A stretch of DNA of 36,073 nucleotides from JAFGGG01 sp964638895 (GTDB taxonomy: Bacteria > Spirochaetota > Spirochaetia > SZUA-6 > RPPD01), in the NCBI GenBank assembly GCA_964638895.1, contig CAZWYY010000042.1, positions 1 to 36,073 of the forward strand, in the 5' to 3' direction. Within the stretch, counting starts at the first letter, position 1. Each line of letters begins with the position of its first letter. Shown piece after piece: positions 17,542-25,694 of the stretch. The notes beneath the pieces were generated by a model. It ran no database searches. It saw only the letters and a list, made by a program, of their open reading frames with translations, and was not told the origin of the DNA. Position numbers and translations under genes: made by a program.

Positions 17542-18756
17542 ATGATCATCAAGATGGCATTTCGCAATATTTTCAGACAAAAAAGACGTTCACTGCTTAC
17601 GGGCCTGAGCATGTTCGGCGGGTTTGTGCTGGCGGTAATTTTTATAGGCTGGGCCGACGGCAGCTATAACAATATTATTGATAATTTCACCCGGTACAAT
17701 ACCGGCCATATTCAGATTCATGAGGACAACTATCTTGACCGTCCCTCCATTTACAAGACCATTGACGATTATCCCCAAATTGAGGGAGTCCTGAAAAAGA
17801 TTCCGGAGATTGATTCATGGGCCCCCCGGCTTTATTCGGTGGGCCTTGTCTCGGTGGGGGAAAAATCCGGAGGCGCAAGAATCATCGGCATCGATCCGGA
17901 GGCGGAAAATCGCACCACCTCCTTTAATAATAAAATCATCGACGGAGAGGGTTTCAGCGCGCCGTTCACGCACCAGGTGCTGATCGGCAAGGGATTGGCC
18001 AAGGTCCTTAACGCGAGTACAGGTGATGAGATTGTCATAGTTACCCAGGCCGCGGACGGTTCCATCGCCGACGACAGCTATACCATTATCGGGCTGGTGG
18101 ATTCGGGAAACGAGGTATCGGACCGCAGCGCGTTCTACCTGCCGCTCGGCGTCGCACAGGAGCTTTTGGCGCTGGATGGCAGGATTCATGAGGTTGCCCT
18201 CACGGTACACTACCTGGGCGGCGTGCAGCCGGTTACCGACCGTTTAAAGCGTGAACTGGCCGGCACCAAGCTCGATGTGGCACCCTGGCAGGTGTTCGCC
18301 AGGTCGTTTTATGCGGCTATGAAGGCTGATATGGAAGGCATGTGGATAACGCTGATCATCATCGTTCTGATTGTGGCTGTAGGCGTATTTAATACGGTTC
18401 TTATGTCGGTCCTGGAACGAATAAGGGAATACGGCGTGCTCAAGGCCGTGGGCACCAAACCGGGCCAGATTATCCGGCTGGTGCTGGCCGAGATCAACAT
18501 CCTGGCCTTTTTTGCCGTGATTTTCGGCATGGTTGCCGGCTATTTTTTCAATTACCTGCTTTCCATCCATGGCGTGACCCTGGCCGAGGGGTTTTCCTAC
18601 GGGGGCATGGTGTTTAAGACCATGAAATCCGAGATAAACGCGCGCAGTTTCTATATTCCCGCGCTCACCGTGTTCATATCCGCGTTTGTTGTAGGACTGT
18701 TCCCGTCAATCAAGGCGGCCCGTACCGATCCGGCCAAATCCATGCGCTTTCACTAA
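17542..18756 (+). CDS. ABC transporter permease, FtsX/LolC-type (first of pair)
   Basis: This is an inner-membrane permease of 404 residues with the MacB/LolC layout: one N-terminal span (about 17-38, after MAFRNIFRQKRRSLLTG), a large periplasmic domain (about 40-265), then three spans at about 268-290, 315-345 and 370-392. The FtsX pattern GVFNTVLMSVLERIREYGVLKAVGT split around 287-312 is clear, as is the C-terminal LFPSIKAARTDPAKSMRFH. The ribosome site is GGAG, 12 bases after the LolA-like gene. It should pair with the next gene to form the translocator, with the ATPase at 20011. Confidence 0.93.
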   Translation: MIIKMAFRNIFRQKRRSLLTGLSMFGGFVLAVIFIGWADGSYNNIIDNFTRYNTGHIQIHEDNYLDRPSIYKTIDDYPQIEGVLKKIPEIDSWAPRLYSVGLVSVGEKSGGARIIGIDPEAENRTTSFNNKIIDGEGFSAPFTHQVLIGKGLAKVLNASTGDEIVIVTQAADGSIADDSYTIIGLVDSGNEVSDRSAFYLPLGVAQELLALDGRIHEVALTVHYLGGVQPVTDRLKRELAGTKLDVAPWQVFARSFYAAMKADMEGMWITLIIIVLIVAVGVFNTVLMSVLERIREYGVLKAVGTKPGQIIRLVLAEINILAFFAVIFGMVAGYFFNYLLSIHGVTLAEGFSYGGMVFKTMKSEINARSFYIPALTVFISAFVVGLFPSIKAARTDPAKSMRFH

Positions 18757-18766
18757 GGAGGAGTCT

Positions 18767-19993
18767 ATGTGGTTATACATTAAACTGGCCTGGAGAAACA
18801 TCTTCCGCAACAAGCGTAGGACGATCATAGCCAGTACGGCCATTGGCATAGCCCTGGCCTGTCTTATGTTCTTCGATTCGTTGATGATCGGCATGGAAAA
18901 CAGCCTGGTAGAATCGGCCACATCCTCGTTTCTGGGACAGGCGGAAATCCACAGGCAGGGATTCCGCGACACCCAGGAGGCGGACCTGACCATCAACAAC
19001 CTGGCCGGGGTCACGGCCTCGCTTGCGCAGGAAAAGATCGTGGACAGGTTTACCCTGCGCACCCTGAGCATCGGCATGATCACCGCACCGGAAAACCTGA
19101 GCTCGGTGGTGCTGGTCGGAATTGATCCGAAAACAGAAACCTACCTTTCCACGGTCGACGCCGCCGTCACAAAGGGTGATTTTTTTAAGGGGGACGATCC
19201 GCGGGACATTGTGATCGGCGGCGAGCTTGCGGATGTGCTCGGCGTCACAATCGGCGATCGCGTGGTGGTTACCGTGTCCCAGGCCAAAGGCGGGGATCTT
19301 GCCCAGGACCTGTTCAGGGTCTCCGGCATCTTTACCACCGGGGTGAAGGAAATGGACAATGGCATGATCTTCGTGCGTTTGGCCAAAGCCCAGGCCATGC
19401 TGGGCATTCCAGGGCAGGCGCATGAGATCGCCGTTAAGTTTACGGACCTGCGGTACGCCGCGGACGACAAACTGTTTTTCTGGAACAAATACTCCACGGA
19501 CGGTAACAAGGCGGAAAGCTGGGGTACGCTGTTGCCGCAGCTTAAGGGTGTTTTCGAGTTTACAGGCGTGTTTCGTTACGTAATGGCCGTGATCCTCATG
19601 TTCCTGGTACTGTTTAGCATCATCAATACCCTGTTTATGTCATTGTATGAGAGGCTGTTCGAGCTCGGGGTGCTTCGGGCCGTGGGTACCAAACCGTGGG
19701 GCGTTATCAAGCTGATGTTGAGCGAGGCCGGCGCCCTGGGGGTCTTGAGTATCATTGTGGGACTGACGCTCGGTTTGATTGTCACCGGGTTGACTGCCGC
19801 CGTAGGAATCGATTACCGGGGTATTGAGTTCGCCGGCAGCACCTTCAATAACCTGCTGTACCCGGTGATGAAGCCGTTTCAGTTTATCGTCTATCCGATA
19901 GGGTTGTTTATATTTACTATAATTGTAGGGCTATACCCGGCCATTGTGGCCGCCCGCATGTCTATTGTGGACGCGATTCACAAGAGTCTTTAA
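18767..19993 (+). CDS. ABC transporter permease, FtsX/LolE-type (second of pair)
   Basis: This is a homologue of the previous permease with the same four-span layout and 408 residues. It begins IKLAWRNIFRNKRRTIIAS, has a periplasmic domain over about 42-260, and carries the FtsX segment FSIINTLFMSLYERLFELGVLRAVGT (split by short gaps) near 280-305. It ends GLYPAIVAARMSIVDAIHKSL. The AAGGAGGAG ribosome site overlaps the end of the first permease. The two permeases differ throughout their periplasmic parts, as LolC and LolE do, which suggests a heterodimer with distinct roles. Confidence 0.93.
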   Translation: MWLYIKLAWRNIFRNKRRTIIASTAIGIALACLMFFDSLMIGMENSLVESATSSFLGQAEIHRQGFRDTQEADLTINNLAGVTASLAQEKIVDRFTLRTLSIGMITAPENLSSVVLVGIDPKTETYLSTVDAAVTKGDFFKGDDPRDIVIGGELADVLGVTIGDRVVVTVSQAKGGDLAQDLFRVSGIFTTGVKEMDNGMIFVRLAKAQAMLGIPGQAHEIAVKFTDLRYAADDKLFFWNKYSTDGNKAESWGTLLPQLKGVFEFTGVFRYVMAVILMFLVLFSIINTLFMSLYERLFELGVLRAVGTKPWGVIKLMLSEAGALGVLSIIVGLTLGLIVTGLTAAVGIDYRGIEFAGSTFNNLLYPVMKPFQFIVYPIGLFIFTIIVGLYPAIVAARMSIVDAIHKSL

Positions 19994-20010
19994 AAAAGGA
20001 GGGACCAAGC

Positions 20011-20712
20011 ATGAGTAATACGAGCAAACATTTGATCGTTGCCAAGGATCTTTCAAAAACCTATAAAACCGACGGCATACGCGTAGAGGCGGTGCGGGGG
20101 GTTGACATGACCATTGAATCGGGAGAGTTTTCCGCCATTGTGGGCCCCTCGGGTTCCGGAAAAACCACCTTTTTGAATATTATCTCGGGGCTTGATACCC
20201 CGACCGTGGGTGAGGTGTGGTTGAAGGGACGGCCCCTCACCTCGCTGAACGGCAGGCAATTATCGGACCTGCGCCGCGACAGCATCGGATTCATTTTTCA
20301 GGCCTATAACCTCATCCCCGTACTGACGGTTGAGGAGAATATCGAATATATTATGATGCTGCAGGGCATATCCAAACAGGAACGCCACAAGCGTGTGTTG
20401 AATATTCTAAAAGAAATGGGGCTCCAGGGTCTGGAAAAACGCTTTCCGCCCAAACTTTCCGGAGGACAGCAGCAGCGCGTGGCCATCGCCCGCGCCATGG
20501 TCTCACGGCCGGCATTGATTCTGGCAGACGAACCCACCGCCAACCTGGACTCCGAAACCGGCACCGGGCTGCTTGCCATCATGAAACAGCTTAACGAGCA
20601 CATGGGGATGACCTTTCTGTTCTCAACCCACGACCCCATGGTCATGGAATGGGCCACCAGGATTATTACACTGAAAGACGGGCATATTGATAAGGATGAG
20701 AGAAAGAACTGA
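20011..20712 (+). CDS. LolD/MacB-type ABC transporter ATP-binding protein
   Basis: This cytoplasmic ATPase of 233 residues drives the two permeases upstream. All catalytic marks are present: Walker A GPSGSGKTTF, Q-loop FIFQAYNLIPVLTVEEN, signature LSGGQQQR, Walker B ALILADEPTANLD and the switch histidine in FSTHDP. The IFQAYNLIP and GQQQRVAIARA segments are typical of the LolD/MacB/FtsE group. The ribosome site is AAGGAGGG. Its stop overlaps the ATG of the following barrel gene (ATGA), tying the outer-membrane component to the exporter. Confidence 0.95.
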   Translation: MSNTSKHLIVAKDLSKTYKTDGIRVEAVRGVDMTIESGEFSAIVGPSGSGKTTFLNIISGLDTPTVGEVWLKGRPLTSLNGRQLSDLRRDSIGFIFQAYNLIPVLTVEENIEYIMMLQGISKQERHKRVLNILKEMGLQGLEKRFPPKLSGGQQQRVAIARAMVSRPALILADEPTANLDSETGTGLLAIMKQLNEHMGMTFLFSTHDPMVMEWATRIITLKDGHIDKDERKN

Positions 20713-21986
20713 TGACCGGTTGTAAACTTCCGGTATGCCTGGCGGTGATCGGCATCCTGTGCCTGCAGGGGCTGCGGGCCCAGGACGCGGTTTCCGTAAG
20801 CGGGTATTACAAATCATTTTTTACGGTCTTCAGGCTGCCCGACTACCGAATTTCCGGGCAGACTGAGACATCCCCGCCTTTGGGTTCGGTGTCAAATAAA
20901 ATAGGCCTGCGCATAAGCGCCTCACCGTTTGAATGGCTTGCCGTGCACGCGGCCTACCAGCTTGTTCCCACCATTCAGGACCCGGCTCTCTTCGGGGAGG
21001 ACGTATTCTTCAGCACGGCAAGCACCGCAGAGTACAGGGCCGTTGATTTTGATTCCAGGTTGTACCCCGCCCCCGGTGAGGGTGTGCAAAGTTTTGCCTT
21101 TTTTCACAACTTGGACAGGTTCTATGTAACCGTAAGCCTGCCCTTTGCCGATATCTTTATCGGGCGGCAGGCCATCGCCTGGGGCAGCGCGCACGTATTC
21201 AACCCCACCGATTTTTTAGCGCCCTACGCGTTTACCGAGCTTGATACCGAGGAACGCCGCGGCGTGGACGCGGTAAGGCTGCGCATCCCGCTGGGCCCGC
21301 TGGATGAGCTGGACCTGGGATACGTTGCGGGGGGGGAGTTTTCCTGGAATAAAAGCGCGGCCTACGTACGGGCAAGAATCAACATCTGTAACACGGATCT
21401 GGCAATGCTGGCCGCCGGTTTTCGCCGCAACCTGATGCTGGGGATTGATATAACACGCTCTTTGGGCGGGGCCGGGGTGTGGCTGGAGTCCGCGTATGTA
21501 TTTCCCCGGCTGTTGGACACGGAATCCGGGGGCGGGAGACACAACGGTTACCTGGGCCTGGCGGTCGGGCTGGATTATAATTTTGATTTTGGTCTGTACG
21601 CTTTTGTCGAGTACTACTTCAATTCGACTGGGGGCCTTGATCCTGATGATTATCCCGACATCAGTACGGGTGACGCTTACCGAGACGGGGCCGTCTACCT
21701 GTTGGGCAAGCATTACGTGAACCTGGGGTTCACCTACCGGCTCCATCCGCTCGTACCGGTGAGCGCCCTGGTCATGTGGAACGTTGCTGATTTTTCGTTT
21801 ATGCTGAACCTCTCGGCGGAATACAACCTGGCGGAAAATGTGTACCTTACGGCCGGCATATTCTTGGGTCTGGGCACCGTGCCGGAAAAAATAATGCTGG
21901 GACCGGGCGTATACGAAGTAAAGCCGGCTTCCGAGTTCGGAACATACCCCGATATATTTTATACATCCGTTCGCTTTTATTTCTAG
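20712..21986 (+). CDS. Outer-membrane beta-barrel protein of the Lol-like operon
   Basis: This is a 424-residue exported barrel. The signal peptide ends after LRA (residue 23). The body is rich in aromatic strands and ends TSVRFYF, a Bam-type terminal Phe. The segment IFIGRQAIAWGSAHVFNPTD resembles a pattern found in several porin-like families (GRQ-x2-x-WG ... NPxD), but I cannot name the family with confidence. Its start overlaps the ATPase stop, so it should be made together with the exporter. It may be the outer-membrane acceptor or exit for the cargo. The stop shares bases with the convergent gene at 21983. Confidence 0.82.
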   Translation: MTGCKLPVCLAVIGILCLQGLRAQDAVSVSGYYKSFFTVFRLPDYRISGQTETSPPLGSVSNKIGLRISASPFEWLAVHAAYQLVPTIQDPALFGEDVFFSTASTAEYRAVDFDSRLYPAPGEGVQSFAFFHNLDRFYVTVSLPFADIFIGRQAIAWGSAHVFNPTDFLAPYAFTELDTEERRGVDAVRLRIPLGPLDELDLGYVAGGEFSWNKSAAYVRARINICNTDLAMLAAGFRRNLMLGIDITRSLGGAGVWLESAYVFPRLLDTESGGGRHNGYLGLAVGLDYNFDFGLYAFVEYYFNSTGGLDPDDYPDISTGDAYRDGAVYLLGKHYVNLGFTYRLHPLVPVSALVMWNVADFSFMLNLSAEYNLAENVYLTAGIFLGLGTVPEKIMLGPGVYEVKPASEFGTYPDIFYTSVRFYF

Positions 21987-22966
21987 GAGGGCAGCACGGG
22001 CCTGCGCATTCTGAAAATGGGGATTCCCTCAAAATTCCCCACAGGAATGAAATACGGGGTCAGGGGAGGGGGCGCGAACTCCAGAATATCCTTGGTCACG
22101 TAGAACTGGCCCTGTTCGGCGTGTTTTCTTCCCAGGTGAAATATGGTATTGATGGAATCCGATATGACCTCCCCCGTATCGTTTTCCTGGTAGGTGATGT
22201 TTCCCAGGAGCAGGGCGATGCGGAAAGAGATAAAATTGGGGAACAAAGACTCCTCCACGTCATGCATTAGTTTATACAGCATGATGCGAAAGCCGCAGTA
22301 AACCGATTCACACTCCCTGCCGTTGAAGGGAAAAAGCGCGATGCCGCCGAACTGGAACCACATCCAGATACGCCCGCCGTAGTGGCTGATGTTCCGTTCC
22401 AGGTATTTGCGGAAAACCGACAACGCCACCTCAAGATTCCTTTTGCCGAAGATCTTTTCCATGTCGTATTTGCCGTCAAGCTCGATAAACATGATGGAAA
22501 ACGTGTATTCCCTGCCCGGGACTATTTCCTGCCATCCCTTTTCCGTGGTGATGTATTTAACAGTCTTTGTATTTGTCTTTTGCAGCTCGATCTCTTCCCT
22601 GTAATCAATTCTGAACTGTTCCAGGTACCGGTTAATCCTGTCGAAGCGTTTGCGGCTGAATTCGGTGTTTATCCTCTTTTTGGCAAGATAGTCCACCGCA
22701 CCGGCCAAATATAACTCGGCCACATCCTCAACCTCTCCCTGCGGATCAAGAATACCGAAGTATATTTTCTCCTTGCTTGTGAGAAATGAGATCCGCTTCA
22801 GCAATTTATCGTTAAAGGAAGAGACATCCAGGTACACAAGCAGCGGCTCCAGGCTGTTGTTTATGGTTTTGGTCAGGGTCGACGGTGCGTACACGGCTGC
22901 CTGGCTGACGTTGGAGTTGACGGTGTTTATCAGGCTTGAATTGGAACTGAAAACTACAACCTTCAA
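21983..22966 (-). CDS. Pseudo-receiver plus degenerate class III cyclase-like protein (TTG start)
   Basis: Residues 1-105 look like a response-regulator receiver: the aspartate position is kept in LLVYLDVSSF (D47) and the lysine in GAVDYLAKK. However, the usual acidic pair near the N-terminus is absent (VVVFSSNSS), so phosphorylation is doubtful. Residues about 152-327 follow the class III nucleotide cyclase fold, but the two metal positions are lost. FIELDG has E162 where Asp is expected, and WFQFGGIALF (203-212) has Q-F in place of the G-D of GDGG. It is therefore probably a non-catalytic partner. The TTG start comes directly after the TAA of the upstream cyclase and has a GGGAGAAG ribosome site. 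Confidence 0.7.
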   Translation of the reverse strand: MKVVVFSSNSSLINTVNSNVSQAAVYAPSTLTKTINNSLEPLLVYLDVSSFNDKLLKRISFLTSKEKIYFGILDPQGEVEDVAELYLAGAVDYLAKKRINTEFSRKRFDRINRYLEQFRIDYREEIELQKTNTKTVKYITTEKGWQEIVPGREYTFSIMFIELDGKYDMEKIFGKRNLEVALSVFRKYLERNISHYGGRIWMWFQFGGIALFPFNGRECESVYCGFRIMLYKLMHDVEESLFPNFISFRIALLLGNITYQENDTGEVISDSINTIFHLGRKHAEQGQFYVTKDILEFAPPPLTPYFIPVGNFEGIPIFRMRRPVLPS

Positions 22967-23887
22967 TTACTTCTCCCACTGTAACGCGTACCGGTATACG
23001 TAATTTCCCGTGGCGATGGGTTCGGCCTCGAAAAAATGTTCCAGTTTGCTTCCCATATCATAATATACGCCTGATGAGATGACAAGATGGTTGGGCGGCG
23101 TGTATTTGGTTTCCAGCTCCCTAAGCTTGTCCAGGGTGTCGCTTTGCAGGGTCTGGATGTTATAGGTGAATTGACAGGGCCCGGTATGCACGGCCAGGCG
23201 GATTTGTAGGGCTTCTTTCAGTGCGCAATGCAAAAGATTGTAAAGAAAAAGCTCAAGCAGGATATCGATTCCGCTTAATACGGCCTTGATGTTTTTGTCC
23301 TGAAAATAAAAGGCGGCAATACCCCCGTCTCCTTCCCACTCCCAGATGCGGCCGTTTCTTTTTTCAACATGGTACTTTACGATTTCACGCACGTCGGAGT
23401 AGGCCAGTGCAATGTCGTTTTTGGGATATTTCCGCACCAACTCGGAGTTGTTCACGATGTCCATGGACATAAAGCTGAGATCGTAAATATTATTCTCCTG
23501 CAGAATTCCCCAGCCGATGGTCCGCTTCATATCGCTCTTTTCCACGAACATCTTATATTCATCATCATAAATCAGGCCGGAGGACCCCAGCTCCTTTATG
23601 ATCTGGGGAAGAAAGCGGACGGTTATTTTTCTGCCCATAAGACCGTTTTCATAGACATCAATCAGGTTTTCCACGAATTTTACCACCAGATCCTCCTCAA
23701 TCACATCAAGCGCGATCTGCCGGGCCGCGTCGATGGTGGGGATGGGGATGTTGGGGGGGAATCCGCTGCGTTCATACAGGTCATAATTCTGAATGATCTG
23801 TCTGGCGATGCGGATCATGGTGTGCACTGGCATGGAGTGAGAGAGCGCATCGGTAAGCAACCGCTGGAGGCGGGTTGTGACTTTCAT
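22967..23887 (-). CDS. Class III adenylate/guanylate cyclase-like protein
   Basis: This is probably a nucleotide cyclase acting in the cytoplasm; the product (cAMP or cGMP) cannot be told. The N-terminal 130 residues are helical and unrecognised, with no membrane span. The catalytic domain (about 135-306) shows FMSMDIVNNSEL with metal ligand D143, RIWEWEGDGGIAAF with the second ligand D187, and LQIRLAVHTGPCQF, as in class III enzymes. The usual Asn-x3-Arg transition-state pair is not obvious (SDTLDKLREL), so activity should not be assumed. It is followed without a gap by a degenerate relative, which suggests a heterodimer or a regulator and enzyme pair. Confidence 0.78.
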   Translation of the reverse strand: MKVTTRLQRLLTDALSHSMPVHTMIRIARQIIQNYDLYERSGFPPNIPIPTIDAARQIALDVIEEDLVVKFVENLIDVYENGLMGRKITVRFLPQIIKELGSSGLIYDDEYKMFVEKSDMKRTIGWGILQENNIYDLSFMSMDIVNNSELVRKYPKNDIALAYSDVREIVKYHVEKRNGRIWEWEGDGGIAAFYFQDKNIKAVLSGIDILLELFLYNLLHCALKEALQIRLAVHTGPCQFTYNIQTLQSDTLDKLRELETKYTPPNHLVISSGVYYDMGSKLEHFFEAEPIATGNYVYRYALQWEK

Positions 23888-24051
23888 CCGGTAATATCCC
23901 TTTTTGCAACAACATGCCGCTTCATTTCGCTTTTTTTTAATAATATATTGCTGTCTAATTCTTTTATAACATAGGGCACCTCAATTTGCAAGGAAATTTT
24001 ATGCGGTGGTCCAAACCGTACTTTGCGCTGCCGAATATTTATCTAAAATAC

Positions 24052-24080
24052 TTGCATTAACTGATCGGTTTATCTATCAT
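24052..24080 (+). promoter_or_regulatory. Promoter candidate for the LuxR-type gene, possibly leaderless
   Basis: TTGCAT (24052-24057) and TATCAT (24075-24080) are 17 bases apart. The -10 box is good and the -35 box poor. The ATG at 24088 lies only 7 bases beyond the -10 box, and no ribosome site is visible, so the transcript may begin at or next to the start codon. Confidence 0.4.
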
Positions 24081-24087
24081 TCACCCA

Positions 24088-24978
24088 ATGCTTAAGCATC
24101 TGTCGTTGTTTTATTATTTTCTCAGCCTGTTGTCCGGGATGGGTGTCTTTTCACTGCTTGTATTTTTTTCGCTGAAAACGCGCAACAAGGCTTTTATGTA
24201 TTACCTGCTGTTCTTTTTCTTCTTCAGTGTGAAAATATTTTACTGGATCATCTACACCTATTTTGGCATCATAAAGATGAATATCCCCCCTATGCTTGAT
24301 TATATAATAAGCGAGGTTTCCATTTATTGTGTAATCTGGTCATTGCCCCTTTTCATTCACGCCCTTTTTGATGTCCCCTTCCGCAAACCCGCCAATATTG
24401 CGTTCATAGGCATAAGCCTTTATTTTATCCTGGCCGACCTTTTCTCCTGGACGGCGGGAAGCGCATCTAAAAATACGGACCAGGCCTCGATTATATTCGG
24501 CTCCACACTGCTGGCGGTCATCATATATTGCGTGATAATCGGCTTTATATTTTACCGCGGTTTGAAATCCAACTTGGTTAAAAAGATCTCGCGCAGCCTG
24601 CTGGTAATAGCCCTTGTTTTTCTGCCCGGCTTTGTCTCGGACAGTGTGCTGTACTGGACCAGCCCGATTTTAATCACGCCGCTTTTTTACCTGGTCTGGA
24701 ACGGATTCACCTTTTACTTTATCATGCGCCATCTTATGCTCGTGCAGCAGAAAATAAAAGTCTCATATGATTACCTGAAAGAATTTGATCTGACAAAACG
24801 CGAGATCGCCATACTTGACCTGCTGCTTCAGGGGTTCAACAACAATACAATAGCCGAAAAGGCCTTTGTTTCCCTGGCCACGGTAAAATCCCACCTTCAC
24901 AGCATCTATGCCAAAACTGATACCAGAAACAGGCACGAACTCGTAATCCTGCTGGACCAATACCTGCGAAGAGAATAA
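24088..24978 (+). CDS. Membrane-bound LuxR-type transcriptional regulator
   Basis: This 296-residue protein has about seven hydrophobic spans over residues 5-225 joined directly to a C-terminal LuxR/FixJ helix-turn-helix (about 232-290: LTKREIAILDLLLQGFNNN, then TIAEKAFVSLATVKSHLHSI). There is no receiver, PAS or kinase domain, so it resembles one-component membrane sensors that bind DNA from the membrane. Neighbouring genes run in the other direction and it has no operon partners. The hydrophobic part is Phe- and Tyr-rich, and its signal is unknown. No ribosome site is seen. Confidence 0.88.
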   Translation: MLKHLSLFYYFLSLLSGMGVFSLLVFFSLKTRNKAFMYYLLFFFFFSVKIFYWIIYTYFGIIKMNIPPMLDYIISEVSIYCVIWSLPLFIHALFDVPFRKPANIAFIGISLYFILADLFSWTAGSASKNTDQASIIFGSTLLAVIIYCVIIGFIFYRGLKSNLVKKISRSLLVIALVFLPGFVSDSVLYWTSPILITPLFYLVWNGFTFYFIMRHLMLVQQKIKVSYDYLKEFDLTKREIAILDLLLQGFNNNTIAEKAFVSLATVKSHLHSIYAKTDTRNRHELVILLDQYLRRE

Positions 24979-24986
24979 CAAGGCAT

Positions 24987-25012
24987 AAAAAAAGCCCCTT
25001 TAAAAAAGGGCT
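24987..25012 (-). terminator. Intrinsic terminator between convergent genes
   Basis: Read on the minus strand, AGCCC and TTT (complement of 25005-25012) pair with AAA and GGGCT across a single bulged base, followed by seven T residues. This is a good Rho-independent terminator for the GIN-lipoprotein operon. The same hairpin, with a poorer T-run, could also stop the LuxR-type gene on the plus strand. Confidence 0.8.
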
Positions 25013-25039
25013 CTTAAGTATTTTCCATTCAAAAACCCG

Positions 25040-25684
25040 TTAAAACGGGCTTACACTGCCGTCACCCGTTATGTTTTGCGTGACCATGGGATTACCATGG
25101 TATGTAACCTTACCATCGCCATCGATGGTAACATGTAATGTATTGTTTGGGCAGACTTCCACATCACCCTCGCCGGAAATGTTCACCCTGCAAGCGTCCA
25201 CCGGCAGCTCTCCGGCCTTGACCTTGCCCTCGCCGGAGATATCTATATTCAGGGAGGAACCGATACCGCTTAGGTCAACTTCACCGCTGCCTTTAATGGA
25301 AACGTTAAGGTCATCCAAACTCAGATCACCGCCGGACCTGATTGCGCCGTCACCATTGATTTGCAGCTCCCGTAGCTCAGCCATACTAATGGTGATATTT
25401 ACCCGGGTCGGATTCACATTTTTCTTTTTAAATGAAATGGTCAATACTCCATCGGTTACATTGGTTTTAAGCAGATTCAGAAGATTCTCATCGGTCTCTA
25501 CAACCAGGCTTTGATTGACATCCTGGCTGACAGTCACATCCGCGACGCCGTCAATGATAATGGAGTGGAATATATCAACGGATCTTGTTTCCTTTGCCAA
25601 TTCACCCGAGCCCGGTAAATCGCAAGAGAGAAATGTGCTTAAAAGAAGTGTAGATAAAAGTACAAAGTTGGTCATGTTTTTCAT
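25040..25684 (-). CDS. GIN-domain (DUF2807) lipoprotein
   Basis: This is an exported lipoprotein of 214 residues. The signal peptide ends in the lipobox STFLSC, giving lipidated C21. The mature part is a putative auto-transporter adhesin head GIN domain: RSVDIFHSIIIDGVADVTVSQ is followed by repeated G-x-G turns (NGDGA, SGGD, KGSGE, SGEGK, SGEGD, DGDGK, TGDGS) typical of a beta-solenoid. I placed the start at 25684, where GGAGGAG precedes ATG, and not at an upstream start that would put 13 polar residues before the signal. It follows the S41-like gene by 10 bases. Its role is unknown; surface binding or envelope sensing are possibilities. Confidence 0.85.
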   Translation of the reverse strand: MKNMTNFVLLSTLLLSTFLSCDLPGSGELAKETRSVDIFHSIIIDGVADVTVSQDVNQSLVVETDENLLNLLKTNVTDGVLTISFKKKNVNPTRVNITISMAELRELQINGDGAIRSGGDLSLDDLNVSIKGSGEVDLSGIGSSLNIDISGEGKVKAGELPVDACRVNISGEGDVEVCPNNTLHVTIDGDGKVTYHGNPMVTQNITGDGSVSPF

Positions 25685-25694
25685 TACTCCTCCG

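Noticed and set aside
21983..22966. Reading the downstream cyclase-like protein as an active enzyme or GGDEF protein
   Set aside because: Both metal positions are lost and there is no GGDEF signature. The relation to the upstream class III protein (GRIWMW/GRIWEW, GGIALF/GGIAAF) fits a degenerate cyclase fold better.
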